Below are positions 1 through 12,159 of a stretch of DNA of 32,983 bases, piece by piece. The stretch is from assembly GCF_030694325.1 (NCBI RefSeq), contig NZ_JAUXYO010000352.1:1-32983 (forward strand), written 5' to 3'. Below the pieces are notes generated by a model. The model was not told the DNA's origin and searched no databases. It saw only the letters and a list, made by a program, of their open reading frames with translations. The position numbers were made by a program, and so were the translations under genes. The DNA is from Allobosea sp. GTDB lineage: Bacteria; Pseudomonadota; Alphaproteobacteria; Rhizobiales; Beijerinckiaceae. Numbering within the stretch: position 1 is the first letter of the stretch; each line of letters starts with the position of its first letter.

Positions 1-46
1 TCCTTCGAGACGCCGCTGACGCGGCTCCTCAGGATGAGGGCTGTGG
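1..46 (+). repeat. REP-like dispersed palindromic repeat (copy 1, at window edge)
   Basis: The first bases carry TCCTTCGAGACGCCGCTGAC and then GCGGCTCCTCAGGATGAGGG, nearly identical to the right arm of the paired repeat at 27.4 kb. The core is a hairpin (GCCGCTGACGCGGC) between conserved flanks. It lies directly after the stop of the DUF4159 gene, the usual position for REP-type elements between genes. A partner arm may lie upstream, outside the window. Confidence 0.75.
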
Positions 47-61
47 GAGTTGCAGCCCACT

Positions 62-2896
62 TCACTGGCCCAGCCTTTCGAGCAGGGCCGGGACATGGAC
101 CTGGTCGGCCTTGTAGTTGCCGGTGAGGGCGTACATCACGAGGTTGACGCCGGCCCGCAGCGCCATTTCGCGCTGCCGCGGATCGGAACCGGAGAGCGGC
201 ACGAGCGGTTCGCCGCGGCGGTTGACGGCCCAGGCCGAGGCGAGATCGTTCGAGGTGATGACGATGGGCGAGACATTGTCGCCGGCCCGGGCCGGGCGCC
301 GACCGTCGGCGCCGGCGGGCGGCAGGATCTCGACCCAGGTCGTGCCGCTGTCATAGCGCCCGACGAAGCCGTCCAGGATGTAGAAGGTCTTGGTCAGGAC
401 GTGGTCGCGCGGGATCGGCTCGAGCTCGGGAATGTCGAGGGTCTGCAGCATGCGCCGGAGCTGGTCGCCCTCGGGCGTCGTGCCGCCGCCGGGGCGCGCG
501 CTCATCGCGTCGCGGGTGTCGAAGATCACAAGCCCGCCGCCCTTCATATAGGCCTCGAGTTTGCGCAACGTCTCGGAGGAGGGGATCGGCCGCCCGGAGA
601 CGATCGGCCAGTACAGGACCGGGAAGAAAGCGAGTTCGTCGCGATCGGCATTGACGCCGACGGCCTCGCCCGGTTCGAGAGCGGTGCGCGCACCGAGGAC
701 GACGTTGAGCCCGGCGAGCCCGGCCTTCGACATCTCGTCGACCGCGCGATCGCCGGTGACGACATAGGCGAGGCGCGTCACCGCCCCGGCGGCAAAGAGT
801 TCGCGCGGGATCGGCGGGCGTGGGTCGAGCGCCGCGGTGGGCACCGAGGGCGCTTGCGACTGGGCGTCCGCCCGCTCCGGCATCAGCGAAAGCCCCCCGA
901 GCGCCAGCGCAAGCAGGATCGCAGCCGGCGCCGCGCGGCGGGCCTTGCGGGCGAGATTCAGGCGGCCACCGAGCCACAGCGTCGCCAGCGTGTCGGCGAC
1001 CAGCAGCAGCAGCGCCAGCACCAGAAGTTGCGGGCGGATATCGAGCGCGACGGGCTTGTCCACCGGCAGAATCGGCGCTCCCAGCGCGGCAAGGTCGATG
1101 GCGCGCAGCGTATCCGTCGGGTTCAGCGTGTTGACCGCGAGCGAGCCGTCCGCGGGGCCATAGATGCCGGGCGGATGGGCGAGCGTGGCGCGGCCGGTGA
1201 AGCTGCGCGCCACCGGCTGGGCCGTGGCGGGCGGGCTGCGGAAGCTGCCGGTGCCGTCGAGCACGCGGGTCGGCGAAAGCGTCTCCACGCGGGCATCCTC
1301 TCCCTGGGGCTCGGCCGGGCCGGTGCCGGCGAGGCCGACGATCTTCCGGAGCATTTCGACGAAGAGGCCCGACAGCGGCAGGTTCGACCAGGTCGTGTCT
1401 GCCGTGACATGCATCATCGCGATCATGCCGTCGCCGCGACGCTCGCCGGTCACGACGGGCGTGCCGTCCTCCAGCGCCGCCCAGGTCTTGCGCGAGAGGT
1501 CGGCTTCCGGCTCGGCCAGGATCTGGCGGCTGACGCGGACATCGTCACTGATCGGCACGCCAAAGAAGGGGCTCTCGCGGGTGAAGGCGGCGAGCTTGCG
1601 CGGCGTCTCCCAGGAGAGGCCCCCACCCAGCGTGCGGCCGCCGCGGCGCAGGCGCACCGGCGTCAGTTCGTCGGAGGCCGCGGCGAGGCGCGCCCCGGCG
1701 AAGCGCAGCAGCACGCCGCCGCGCTGGATGAAAGCGTTGATCTTGCCGGCCGTGTCGGGATCGAGCGCGCCGATATCGGCCAGCACCAGCACCGAGAGGT
1801 TCTGCGCCAGGAGTTCGCCGACGGGGTCGGTCGAACCCGGCCGCGGTTCGCGAATCTCGGCGAAGGGCTGGAGGGCGCGCGAGACGTAATAGGTCGGCGA
1901 GAGCAGCGGCTGCGCCGTGTCGGTGGTCGCACCCGAGACGATGCCGACGCGGCGGCGCTTGGAGCGGTCGTCGAGCAGGGCGACGGCGCCGGCGCTGCGC
2001 TCGCCGACGATTTCGAGCCGCGAGACGGCGTTGCGCACCTCGATCGGCAATGTGAGGCGGGCCGTGGTCTGCAGGTCCGAGCCGCTAAAGATGAAAGGTG
2101 CGTCGCCGAGCGGCAGGCCCTTGAGATCGAGCGCACGGACGAGACCGCTGGAGGCGGCGCTGCCGGTCGGCCGGAGCACCTTGACCGCGAGCGCGCCGGC
2201 CAGGTTTTCCGGCGCGGCCAAGGCGAGCTGGTCGACCGGTGCGGCATGGATCGAGAGGCGCCCCGAGCTGGCCTCCTGCCTCAGCCTGGCGAGAAAGGCA
2301 CCGTCGTCGGAGACCGAAAGCCCATCCGCCACCCAGACGATTTCGGCATCCGGCGAGTTGCGCAGGAAGTTCTCGATGCGCGGCAGGTGAGCGCCGCGGT
2401 CGGGCGCATGCGGCTGCAGGGCGAAGGCGCGCAGACGGTCGAGCGCGGCGCGCGGCTCCGACAGCGCGATTTCGGCCGGATTTTCCGCCAGACCGACGAG
2501 GGCGACCGGGCGGCCTTCGCGGGCGGCGGCGGCGACGCGCGATTCGGCGACCAGCAGGCGCTCCGGCCAGTCGGTCGCGGCGCCGAAGCCATTGTCGATC
2601 AGCAGCAGCATCGGGCCTCGCAGCGGACCGGCCTCGCGGGGCGGGTTCCAGACAGGGCCGGCCACGGCGAGGATCGCCAGCGCCGCGACCAGCATGCGCA
2701 GCGCCAGGAGCCACCAGGGCGTATGGGCCGGCATTTCGCGCTTGGCGACGAGGTCGGCCATGATCTTGAGCGGCGGAAAGTCGATCCGGCGCGGCCGCGG
2801 CGGCGTGACCCGCAGGATCAGCCAGAGCGCGGGCAGCAGCGCGAGCGCGGCCAGCGCGAGCGGGGCGGAGAAGGCGAGCGGGAGCGCGTTCAGCAC
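62..2896 (-). CDS. DUF4159 domain protein with BatA-like N-terminus (membrane)
   Basis: This 944-residue membrane protein opens with a BatA/aerotolerance-regulator-type N-terminus: hydrophobic segments at about residues 5-28 and 62-82 bracket a conserved PP-R-RIDFPPLK stretch. A large periplasmic-type region resembling a vWA/class I glutamine amidotransferase fold follows. Two more membrane segments lie near residues 630-680, and the C-terminal ~240 residues form DUF4159. The start is GTG, three bases after the TAG stop of the DUF58 gene, with a GGGAG ribosome site inside that gene's end. Its place after MoxR and DUF58 is the usual alphaproteobacterial order. The complex is thought to act in envelope-protein maturation or stress tolerance, but no reaction is known. 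Family call is firm; function is not. Confidence 0.88.
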   Translation of the reverse strand: MLNALPLAFSAPLALAALALLPALWLILRVTPPRPRRIDFPPLKIMADLVAKREMPAHTPWWLLALRMLVAALAILAVAGPVWNPPREAGPLRGPMLLLIDNGFGAATDWPERLLVAESRVAAAAREGRPVALVGLAENPAEIALSEPRAALDRLRAFALQPHAPDRGAHLPRIENFLRNSPDAEIVWVADGLSVSDDGAFLARLRQEASSGRLSIHAAPVDQLALAAPENLAGALAVKVLRPTGSAASSGLVRALDLKGLPLGDAPFIFSGSDLQTTARLTLPIEVRNAVSRLEIVGERSAGAVALLDDRSKRRRVGIVSGATTDTAQPLLSPTYYVSRALQPFAEIREPRPGSTDPVGELLAQNLSVLVLADIGALDPDTAGKINAFIQRGGVLLRFAGARLAAASDELTPVRLRRGGRTLGGGLSWETPRKLAAFTRESPFFGVPISDDVRVSRQILAEPEADLSRKTWAALEDGTPVVTGERRGDGMIAMMHVTADTTWSNLPLSGLFVEMLRKIVGLAGTGPAEPQGEDARVETLSPTRVLDGTGSFRSPPATAQPVARSFTGRATLAHPPGIYGPADGSLAVNTLNPTDTLRAIDLAALGAPILPVDKPVALDIRPQLLVLALLLLVADTLATLWLGGRLNLARKARRAAPAAILLALALGGLSLMPERADAQSQAPSVPTAALDPRPPIPRELFAAGAVTRLAYVVTGDRAVDEMSKAGLAGLNVVLGARTALEPGEAVGVNADRDELAFFPVLYWPIVSGRPIPSSETLRKLEAYMKGGGLVIFDTRDAMSARPGGGTTPEGDQLRRMLQTLDIPELEPIPRDHVLTKTFYILDGFVGRYDSGTTWVEILPPAGADGRRPARAGDNVSPIVITSNDLASAWAVNRRGEPLVPLSGSDPRQREMALRAGVNLVMYALTGNYKADQVHVPALLERLGQ

Positions 2897-2899
2897 CGG

Positions 2900-3814
2900 C
2901 TATCTCCCGCTTCCGCGCGACGCCGCCACGAGGCTCGCGACCCGCAGCACGCCTTCGCTCGCCGGCCGGTCGGTGCGGTGGAGCGTCAGCGTCCAGCCCG
3001 CCTTTCGGCAGGCCTCCCGGATCGCATCGCGATGGGCTTCCAGCCGCTGACGGTATTCGGCGCCCCAGGAGCCGGCATCGCCGACGCGCAGCGAAAGCCC
3101 ATCCTCGAGATCGAAAAGCTCGGCCTGGCCGGTGAAGGGGAAGGTTTCCTCGATCGGGTCTGCGATCAGCAGGACATGGCCGCGGGCGCCGGAGGAGGCG
3201 AGGGTGGCGATGCGGCGGGCGAGCGAATCGGCCGGCGAGAGACCGTCCGTGATGATGATCGCATCGGCCAGGCGCGGCAGCGGCCCGTCGGGCGGCAGGT
3301 CGAGATCGCCCCCCTTGGCATCGGCCAGGATCGCCTGGGCCAGCGTCTCGACGATACGGCGCGAGGCGAGCGCCCGCGTCAGCCCGAGATGGCCGACACG
3401 CTCGCCGCCATCGACCAGGGTCTCGGCGAGGGCGAAGCCCGCGATCAGGGCGCGATCGACCTTCGAGGCCAGAGCGAGGCTCGATGCGAAGCCCATCGAG
3501 GCGGAGCGGTCGATCCAGAGCCAGATCGCGTGGGAGGCCTCCCATTCGCGTTCGCGGACGAAGAGATGGCCGTCGCGGGCCGAGCGGCGCCAGTCGATGC
3601 GCGACGAGGATTCGCCGGTGACGAGCGGGCGGTACTGCCAGAAGGTCTCGCCCGGGCCCGCCCGGCGGCGCCCATGGATGCCGTGCAGGCTGGCGGAGAC
3701 GCGCCGCGCCTCGAGTATCAGCCGGGGCAGGCGCGCCGCCAGATCGAGCGAGGCGGTGACGACCGGCCTGGCGGGCTGGCGTTCGGCCGATCCGAGAACG
3801 CGCGTGCGCAGCAT
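2900..3814 (-). CDS. DUF58 domain-containing protein (vWA-like, MoxR partner)
   Basis: A 304-residue DUF58 protein. The family signature is visible as [23 protein letters not shown] (quoted in parts: FWQYRPL around residue 60, RIDWRRSAR around 72-80). It is followed by a MIDAS-like D-x-S-x-S metal site, DRSASM, at residues 102-107. No membrane segment is evident, so it is probably cytoplasmic or peripheral. DUF58 proteins pair with MoxR AAA+ ATPases as vWA-type adaptors. Here the ATG start lies 13 bases after the MoxR stop and the downstream DUF4159 start follows its own stop by three bases, so the three are very likely co-transcribed. Target protein is unknown. Confidence 0.92.
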   Translation of the reverse strand: MLRTRVLGSAERQPARPVVTASLDLAARLPRLILEARRVSASLHGIHGRRRAGPGETFWQYRPLVTGESSSRIDWRRSARDGHLFVREREWEASHAIWLWIDRSASMGFASSLALASKVDRALIAGFALAETLVDGGERVGHLGLTRALASRRIVETLAQAILADAKGGDLDLPPDGPLPRLADAIIITDGLSPADSLARRIATLASSGARGHVLLIADPIEETFPFTGQAELFDLEDGLSLRVGDAGSWGAEYRQRLEAHRDAIREACRKAGWTLTLHRTDRPASEGVLRVASLVAASRGSGR

Positions 3815-3827
3815 CCGTGTTCGCCCC

Positions 3828-4853
<1,026 letters not shown>

Positions 4854-5028
4854 TACGATCTCCTTCACCCTCGGGGTCCGCGCCTTCCGGCGCCGCGCAA
4901 CTTGCCACGCCCTGAGCCGTTAACTGTGGACGGGGCGCCATGCCGGCTCAAGGGCGGAATGACGCGGTGCACAGAACACGGCTTCACGATTATGTGGAGT
5001 TCAAGGCAGAGGCGATGATGCAACCACT

Positions 5029-5643
5029 ATGCCGCATGCAGCGCAGGCGGACCTTTCGATGAGCGGCGAAGGCGGCGCGATGGAGCGGCTGCTGGCCGCG
5101 TTGAGAGGCGGGGAGACCCGCGGCTTGCCGCCGGTCGAGCGCTGGAATCCCGATTTCTGCGGCGATATCGACATGAGGATCGCCGCCGACGGCACTTGGT
5201 TCTATCTGGGCACGCCGATCGGCCGGCCGGCCCTGGTGAAGCTTTTCTCCTCCGTCCTGCGCCGCGACGGCGATGGTTACGTTCTCGTGACCCCGGTCGA
5301 GAAGCTCGGCATCACGGTCGACGACGCGCCCTTCCAGGCCGTCGAGATGGCGGTGGAGGGTGAGGGCGAGGCCCGCGTGATCGGCTTTCGGACCCAAGTC
5401 GACGATCTCGTCGAGGTCGGGCCAGAGCATCCGATTCGCTTCGAGCGGGAGGCGGCGGGAGACGGGCTGAAGCCTTACGTCCATGTGCGCCGCAACCTCT
5501 GGGCCCGGCTCACCCGGGCGCTGACCTATGATCTGCTGGCGCTGGGGGAGGTTCGCGAGGCTGGCGGGGTGCCGCATTTTGGCGTCGCCGTCGCCGGCAC
5601 CTTCTACCCGGCGGTGCCGGCGAGCGAGATCGACGCTGCGTGA
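5029..5643 (+). CDS. DUF1285 domain-containing protein
   Basis: A 204-residue soluble protein of the DUF1285 family. Recognisable parts are WNPDFCGDIDMRIAADGTWFYLGTPI near residues 43-68, then a VTPVEKLGITVDDAPF stretch around 95-110. The family has no assigned biochemical role. Two starts are possible, ATG 5029 or ATG 5059 (MSGEGG); neither has a strong ribosome site. Its TGA overlaps the ATG of the NUDIX gene (TGATG), so the two are translationally coupled, and the run continues through DUF6111 to the CCA-adding enzyme. This order recurs in Hyphomicrobiales. Confidence 0.88.
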   Translation: MPHAAQADLSMSGEGGAMERLLAALRGGETRGLPPVERWNPDFCGDIDMRIAADGTWFYLGTPIGRPALVKLFSSVLRRDGDGYVLVTPVEKLGITVDDAPFQAVEMAVEGEGEARVIGFRTQVDDLVEVGPEHPIRFEREAAGDGLKPYVHVRRNLWARLTRALTYDLLALGEVREAGGVPHFGVAVAGTFYPAVPASEIDAA

Positions 5644-6287
5644 TGCGGGCTCTGGACCTGACCACCGAGGAATTCGCCGCCCTGGCGATGCAGCGGCTGC
5701 GGGCCGAGCCGCCGGCTCTGGGCGATCTCATCGCCCGCCCGCGCGGCGACCACGATCACCAGCCCCAGCCGATTGCACCGCCGGACGAGACGGCGGCTGT
5801 TCCCGCCGCCGTGCTGATCGGGGTGGTGCCGCGACCCGAGGGGCCGACGGTCATCCTGACGCAGCGGGCGGCGACGCTGCGCAGCCATTCGTCGCAGGTC
5901 GCCTTTCCCGGCGGGCGTGTCGATGCCGTCGACGGCTCTCCGGTCGTTACGGCGCTGCGCGAAGCGGAGGAGGAGATCGGCCTGCCGCGCGAGCGCGTCC
6001 GCACGCTCGGCTTCCTCGATGCCTATCTGACGGGAACCGGCTACCGCATCGTGCCGGTGGTCGGCCTGCTCGAGCCGCCCTTCACCCTCACGCTGAACGC
6101 CCATGAGGTGGACGAGGTTTTCGAAACGCCGCTCTCCTTCCTGCTCGACCCGGCCAATCACCGGCGCGAGGGGCGTGAATGGCAGGGGCTCTACCGCACC
6201 TACTATGCGATGCCGTTCGGGGATCGCTATATCTGGGGCGCCACCGCCGGAATGATCCGCAATCTCTACGAGCGGCTCGCCGGCTGA
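5643..6287 (+). CDS. NUDIX hydrolase, CoA pyrophosphatase type
   Basis: Hydrolase of 214 residues that should cleave CoA or a related nucleotide diphosphate to 4'-phosphopantetheine and 3',5'-ADP. The subfamily (UPF0035) motif appears as LRSHSSQVAFPGGRVD, joined to the Nudix box ending TALREAEEEIGL (about residues 103-115), which supplies the metal-binding glutamates. The ORF track begins one codon earlier at a GTG (5640); I chose ATG 5643 because it forms a TGATG overlap with the DUF1285 stop. The DUF6111 gene follows after 22 bases. Exact substrate is not provable from sequence. Confidence 0.88.
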   Translation: MRALDLTTEEFAALAMQRLRAEPPALGDLIARPRGDHDHQPQPIAPPDETAAVPAAVLIGVVPRPEGPTVILTQRAATLRSHSSQVAFPGGRVDAVDGSPVVTALREAEEEIGLPRERVRTLGFLDAYLTGTGYRIVPVVGLLEPPFTLTLNAHEVDEVFETPLSFLLDPANHRREGREWQGLYRTYYAMPFGDRYIWGATAGMIRNLYERLAG

Positions 6288-6309
6288 ACCGGACTGGACG
6301 ATCAAGGCC

Positions 6310-6567
6310 ATGCTGCGCTCGATCATCGAAGAGGTGCTTCTCTTCGTCCTGCCCTTCTGCATCTTCGCGGGCTATCTCATCGTCAAACGGCGCAACCCGC
6401 TCGATGTCGAGCACTGGAGCCGGCATCTCTTCTGGCTGTCGATCGTCGGGCTGACGCTGGCCATCGCGCTCGTCGCCTATGGCGGCTGGACCGCGCCGCG
6501 GGCGACGGGTGCCTATGAGCCGCCGCATATGGAGAACGGGCGATTGGTGCCCGGCCGTTTCAAGTGA
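6310..6567 (+). CDS. Small inner-membrane protein, DUF6111 family
   Basis: An 85-residue protein with two predicted membrane helices, about residues 6-25 (EEVLLFVLPFCIFAGYLIV) and 41-60 (LFWLSIVGLTLAIALVAYGG). A basic stretch separates them and a short charged tail follows. It matches the DUF6111 family known from Hyphomicrobiales; no function is assigned. Its TGA stop overlaps the GTG start of the CCA-adding enzyme (GTGA), so translation is coupled. Conservation of this tiny gene between NUDIX and CCA genes argues that it is real. Confidence 0.85.
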   Translation: MLRSIIEEVLLFVLPFCIFAGYLIVKRRNPLDVEHWSRHLFWLSIVGLTLAIALVAYGGWTAPRATGAYEPPHMENGRLVPGRFK

Positions 6568-7811
6568 CATCTCCCGAGGAGCGGATCGCCGCCCTGCTGG
6601 AACGGCCATCGCTCTCCCGGTTGCTGGAGGCGCTCAACGGCGAGGGCGAGGAAACCCGCATCGTCGGGGGCGCGGTACGCGACGCCCTGCTCGGCGAACC
6701 GATCGGCGATGTCGATCTGGCGACGACCGCGCTGCCGGATGACACGATGCGGCGCGGTCGGCTGGCCGGGTTCAAGGCCGTGCCGACGGGGATCGAACAC
6801 GGCACGGTGACCCTCGTCGCCGACGGGGTCGCCTGCGAGGTGACGACGCTGCGCGAGGATGTCGAGACCGACGGCCGACGCGCGACGGTCCGCTTCGGGC
6901 GTGATTTCGTCGCCGATGCATGGCGGCGCGACTTCACGGTCAATGCGCTGTCGCTCGACCGGGCGGGCGCCGTCCATGATCCCTGCGGCGGGCTTGCCGA
7001 TCTCGCTGCGCGGCGCATCCGCTTCATCGGCGACGCGGCGACGCGCATCCGCGAGGATTATCTCCGGATCCTGCGGTTTTTTCGCTTCCACGCCCGCTAC
7101 GGCACCGGTGCGCCGGATGCCGAGGGCGTGCGCGCCTGTATCGCGGGGCGGGTCGGGCTGGCGGGCTTGTCGCGAGAGCGCGTGCGCGCCGAGCTCATGA
7201 AGCTCCTTGTGGCGCCCGGCGCTGCGCCGGCTCTGCGCTCGATGGCCGAAGCCGGTCTGCTGATGCCGATGATCGGGCGCGTGCCGCATCTGACGCGCTT
7301 CGAGGCCGTGGCGGAGGGCGGAGGCGAGGGCGTGTTTCCCGCTTTCCGGTTGGCGGCGCTCGCGGTCGGCGTGCGCGAGGATGCGCTGCGGCTGCGCGAG
7401 GAGCTGCGCCTCTCCAATGACGAGTTCGACCGGATCGAGCGCATTGCGCTGGCGCTGGAAGGTCTGTCGGGGCGCCGTTCGCCCGCGCGCCTCGCGCAAC
7501 TGCGCCATCTCGCCCACCGGATCGGCCAGGACGCGGTGGCCGCCGCTCTCGTGCTGCTGGCGGGGCGTGGCGCGGAGGCCGCCGGGCGGGCTCAGGCGAT
7601 GATCGCCGAGCTGGCGGGCACGCCGTCCTTCCAGCCCACCGGGCGTGACGTGATCGCACGCGGCGTCCCGGCCGGGCCCCGGGTCGGGCAGGTGCTGGCG
7701 GCGGCGCGGCACGGCTGGATCGAGGGGGGCGCTCCTCCCGATACAACCGCGCAATGGCGGTATCTGGATGAGGCCCTTCGATCGATCGCCCCGGGTCGAG
7801 CGGCCGATTGA
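6564..7811 (+). CDS. CCA tRNA nucleotidyltransferase
   Basis: Class II poly(A) polymerase/CCA-adding family enzyme of 415 residues that builds or repairs the 3' CCA end of tRNAs. The head domain shows the GGAVRD flexible loop (residues 35-40), the catalytic DVDLA carboxylate pair (49-53), and the motif RRDFTVNAL followed by DPCGGLADL. The RNA-binding motif IREDYLRILRFFRFHARYG is clear. The tail from about residue 190 is helical and typical of the alphaproteobacterial form, with no HD domain evident. The GTG start overlaps the DUF6111 stop. It converges on hemF with only 13 bases between stops and no obvious intrinsic terminator. Confidence 0.95.
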   Translation: MTSPEERIAALLERPSLSRLLEALNGEGEETRIVGGAVRDALLGEPIGDVDLATTALPDDTMRRGRLAGFKAVPTGIEHGTVTLVADGVACEVTTLREDVETDGRRATVRFGRDFVADAWRRDFTVNALSLDRAGAVHDPCGGLADLAARRIRFIGDAATRIREDYLRILRFFRFHARYGTGAPDAEGVRACIAGRVGLAGLSRERVRAELMKLLVAPGAAPALRSMAEAGLLMPMIGRVPHLTRFEAVAEGGGEGVFPAFRLAALAVGVREDALRLREELRLSNDEFDRIERIALALEGLSGRRSPARLAQLRHLAHRIGQDAVAAALVLLAGRGAEAAGRAQAMIAELAGTPSFQPTGRDVIARGVPAGPRVGQVLAAARHGWIEGGAPPDTTAQWRYLDEALRSIAPGRAAD

Positions 7812-7824
7812 AGCAGCCGCCTGC

Positions 7825-8760
7825 TCAGGGCCAGCGCACCGTCGGCGGCATCGAGGACAGGATCGAATCGACGTTGCCGCCGGTGCGCAGGCCGAAGATC
7901 GTGCCACGGTCGTACAGCAGGTTGAACTCGACATAGCGCCCGCGGCGGATCTGCTGCTCCTCGCGCTGCGCCGCACTCCAGGGCTTGCTTATGTTCGCCC
8001 GCAGGATCGGCGGATAGGCGGCGAGGAAAGCCTCGCCCACGGCCTGGGTGAAGGAGAGGTCGCCCTCGGGATCGCCCGACCAGACATAATCGTAGAAGAT
8101 GCCGCCGATGCCGCGGGGCTCGTCGCGGTGCTTCAGGTGGAAATACTCGTCGCACCAGGCCTTGAAGCGGGGGTAGTCGGCGATCGGTGCGTGGCGCTCG
8201 CAGGGCTCGCGCATCGCGGCATGGAAGGCGATGGCATCGGGATCGTCCTGGTTGCGGCGGGCGACCAGGACGGGGGTGAGGTCGGCGCCGCCGCCGAACC
8301 AGGGCTTGGTGGTGACGACGAAGCGCGTGTTCATGTGCACGGTCGGCGCGTGCGGGTTCCAGGGATGGGCGATCAGGGAGATGCCGGTGGCGTGGAAGCG
8401 CGGATCCTCGGCCGCGCCGGGGATCTGGCCGGCGAATTCGGGCTGGAAGGTGCCGTAGACGGTCGAGACATGGACACCGACCTTTTCGAAGACGCGCCCG
8501 CTCATCATCGACATGACGCCACCGCCGCCCGGTGCGCCGTCATGGTTGTTGCGCTGCCAGGGCGTGCGGACGAAGCGGCCGGGTGCCTGCGTCTCGGGAG
8601 GGAAGGGGCCGGTCGCATCGGCCTCGACCGCCTCGAAGGCGGCGCAGATGCGGTCCCGCAGCGTCTCGAACCAGGCCTTCGCGCGGGGCTTCATCGCCTC
8701 GGCCTTTTCCAGCGCGACGGGGTCGCTCGGCGCCGCGGCGGCGGCCTTGTGGTCGGTCAT
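7825..8760 (-). CDS. hemF: Oxygen-dependent coproporphyrinogen III oxidase
   Basis: Haem biosynthesis enzyme of 311 residues that oxidatively decarboxylates coproporphyrinogen III to protoporphyrinogen IX using O2. Family motifs are clear: [15 protein letters not shown] (about 70-84), the histidine segment VHMNTRFV (141-148), [10 protein letters not shown] (154-163), and the signature [22 protein letters not shown] (in parts, 199-220). The ORF track extends upstream to 8937, but ATG 8760 has a strong AGGAGA site six bases upstream, which decides the start. trmL ends 10 bases upstream, so the two are probably one operon. HemF implies aerobic haem synthesis, fitting the neighbouring bc1 genes. 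Confidence 0.96.
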   Translation of the reverse strand: MTDHKAAAAAPSDPVALEKAEAMKPRAKAWFETLRDRICAAFEAVEADATGPFPPETQAPGRFVRTPWQRNNHDGAPGGGGVMSMMSGRVFEKVGVHVSTVYGTFQPEFAGQIPGAAEDPRFHATGISLIAHPWNPHAPTVHMNTRFVVTTKPWFGGGADLTPVLVARRNQDDPDAIAFHAAMREPCERHAPIADYPRFKAWCDEYFHLKHRDEPRGIGGIFYDYVWSGDPEGDLSFTQAVGEAFLAAYPPILRANISKPWSAAQREEQQIRRGRYVEFNLLYDRGTIFGLRTGGNVDSILSSMPPTVRWP

Positions 8761-8770
8761 CCCCGTCTCC

Positions 8771-9316
8771 TCACCCTGACTGGTCTTTTTGCTCGTGGTC
8801 TTCGGCCAGCACCGGGGCCGGGAAGCCGCCGATCTGCCGCAAGGCTTCGCCCAGAACCAGGGCGGCTGCAATCGCGACGTTGAGGGAACGCAGCCCCGTC
8901 TGCATGGGCACATGCACCGTCGCATCGGCGGCCGCATAGACCTCAGGCGCCACGCCGGCCGATTCCCGGCCGAGCATGACGATGTCGCCGGGCGAGAAGG
9001 CGAGGTCGAGATGGCGGGTGCGACCGTCGGTCTCGGCCAGGATCAGGCGGTGTCCCGCCTCGCGGCGCCAGCGGTCGAAGGCGGCAAAGGAGATGTGGCG
9101 GGTGACGGCCGCACGCTCGATGTAATCCATGCCGGAGCGGCGGAAATGGCGGTCGGAGACGTCGAAGGCGGCGGGCTCGACGATGTCGACGGCGACCCCA
9201 AGGCAGGCGGCCATGCGGATCATCGTGCCGGTGTTCTGGGGAATGTCGGGCTGGTAGAGCGCCAGGCGCAGCGGCGCCCGGCCCCTCGGAGATCCTGCTT
9301 CGTCCGTCGCCGTCAT
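8771..9316 (-). CDS. trmL: tRNA (cytidine(34)-2'-O)-methyltransferase
   Basis: SPOUT-class methyltransferase of 181 residues predicted to 2'-O-methylate the wobble base of certain leucine tRNAs. The three SpoU motifs are present: [21 protein letters not shown] near the N-terminus, [13 protein letters not shown], and [22 protein letters not shown] near the C-terminus, which form the trefoil-knot SAM site. The ORF track begins at a TTG (9355); I prefer ATG 9316, which still leaves a short extension before the core fold. The gene is slightly longer than E. coli TrmL because of tails at both ends. It precedes hemF by 10 bases and is divergent from the ABC exporter. Confidence 0.93.
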   Translation of the reverse strand: MTATDEAGSPRGRAPLRLALYQPDIPQNTGTMIRMAACLGVAVDIVEPAAFDVSDRHFRRSGMDYIERAAVTRHISFAAFDRWRREAGHRLILAETDGRTRHLDLAFSPGDIVMLGRESAGVAPEVYAAADATVHVPMQTGLRSLNVAIAAALVLGEALRQIGGFPAPVLAEDHEQKDQSG

Positions 9317-9495
9317 CGTGCTGCTGTCATGGGGTGACGGCGACCGGTGCGTCAAGGACGGCGCACGCGGCGGGCATGCGTCGGCACGGCTGGCAATTGT
9401 CGCGCCTGCACGCCATATCCGCGGCCTGCCCGGGTCGGACCCGCCCCGGGCCTTGCCCCGATTTCGTCGTCATGCCGGTCCAGAGGAGGGCGGAC

Positions 9496-11361
<1,866 letters not shown>

Positions 11362-11398
11362 GGCTCGTCTGGCGATCATGCGCCATGCACGGGCAGGC

Positions 11399-11410
11399 CT
11401 GTTGCAACAG
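11399..11410. promoter_or_regulatory. Perfect 12-bp palindrome upstream of the bc1 operon
   Basis: CTGTTGCAACAG is a perfect palindrome in the 193-base gap between the ABC exporter and petA. The gap also has a short hairpin, GCCGCATTGCGGC, at 11458-11470, and a less GC-rich stretch around 11500-11535 where a promoter could sit. The palindrome could be an operator, but no known regulator site is matched and a 12-base palindrome can occur by chance. Confidence 0.3.
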
Positions 11411-11554
11411 TAGACTTCGTCCAATCTGCATGCCAAAGAGCGCGACAGTGACGCGCCGCCGCATTGCGGCCGTGACGACGCGCCCGTAGATACGGCGCAA
11501 GCTTGCAATTTCGAGTTTTTCCAAAGCTCGACTGACGTTGTAGAGGATTGGATC

Positions 11555-12106
11555 GTGGCGAACGCGACCGATACGAAACCGACCGAATCCACCCGCCGCG
11601 ATTTCCTCATGCTGGCGACCGGTGCCGCCGGTGTCGTCGGGCTCGGCGCAGTGGTGGTGCCTCTGGTGAGCCAGCTCGCGCCCGACGCCCAGACGGTCGC
11701 GGCCGGCGCGCCGATCGATCTCGACCTTGCTCCGATCGCGGAAGGCCAGGCGATCAAGCTGTTCTGGCGCGGCAAGCTGATCTTCGTGCGTCACCGCACC
11801 AAGAAAGAGATCGACGAGGCCCGCGCAGTCAATGTCGCCTCGCTGCCCGACCCGCAGGCCGATCAGGCCCGCGTCAAGGAAGGCCATGAGCAGTTCCTGG
11901 TCGTGTACGGCAACTGCACCCATCTCGGCTGCGTGCCCCTCGGCAACAATCCCGGCGATCCGAAGGGCGATTTCGACGGCTGGTTCTGCCCTTGCCATGG
12001 CTCGCACTACGACTCATCGGGCCGCATCCGCAGGGGGCCGGCGCCGCTCAATCTGCCGATCCCGCCCTACGCCTTCACCGAAGGCACCAAGATTCGGATC
12101 GGCTGA
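11555..12106 (+). CDS. petA: Ubiquinol-cytochrome c reductase, Rieske iron-sulfur subunit
   Basis: The 183-residue Rieske subunit (also fbcF) passes electrons from ubiquinol to cytochrome c1. Cluster-binding motifs are intact: CTHLGC (C121, H123, C126) and CPCHGSH (C145, C147, H148). The N-terminus has a twin-arginine motif, RRDFLM at residues 14-19, followed by a hydrophobic helix (about 20-42). This fits export of the folded 2Fe-2S protein by Tat with retention of the helix as anchor. The start is GTG with AGAGGA upstream. It is first in petA-petB-petC. Confidence 0.98.
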   Translation: MANATDTKPTESTRRDFLMLATGAAGVVGLGAVVVPLVSQLAPDAQTVAAGAPIDLDLAPIAEGQAIKLFWRGKLIFVRHRTKKEIDEARAVNVASLPDPQADQARVKEGHEQFLVVYGNCTHLGCVPLGNNPGDPKGDFDGWFCPCHGSHYDSSGRIRRGPAPLNLPIPPYAFTEGTKIRIG

Positions 12107-12159
12107 GCCGCGCGCTCGGTCCGAACCCGCCTGTAAGAGACAGCCCCGAGGCAATCCGC

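Noticed and set aside
7812-7824. Terminator between the convergent CCA and hemF genes
   Set aside because: The 13-base gap and flanks have no stem with a T-run.
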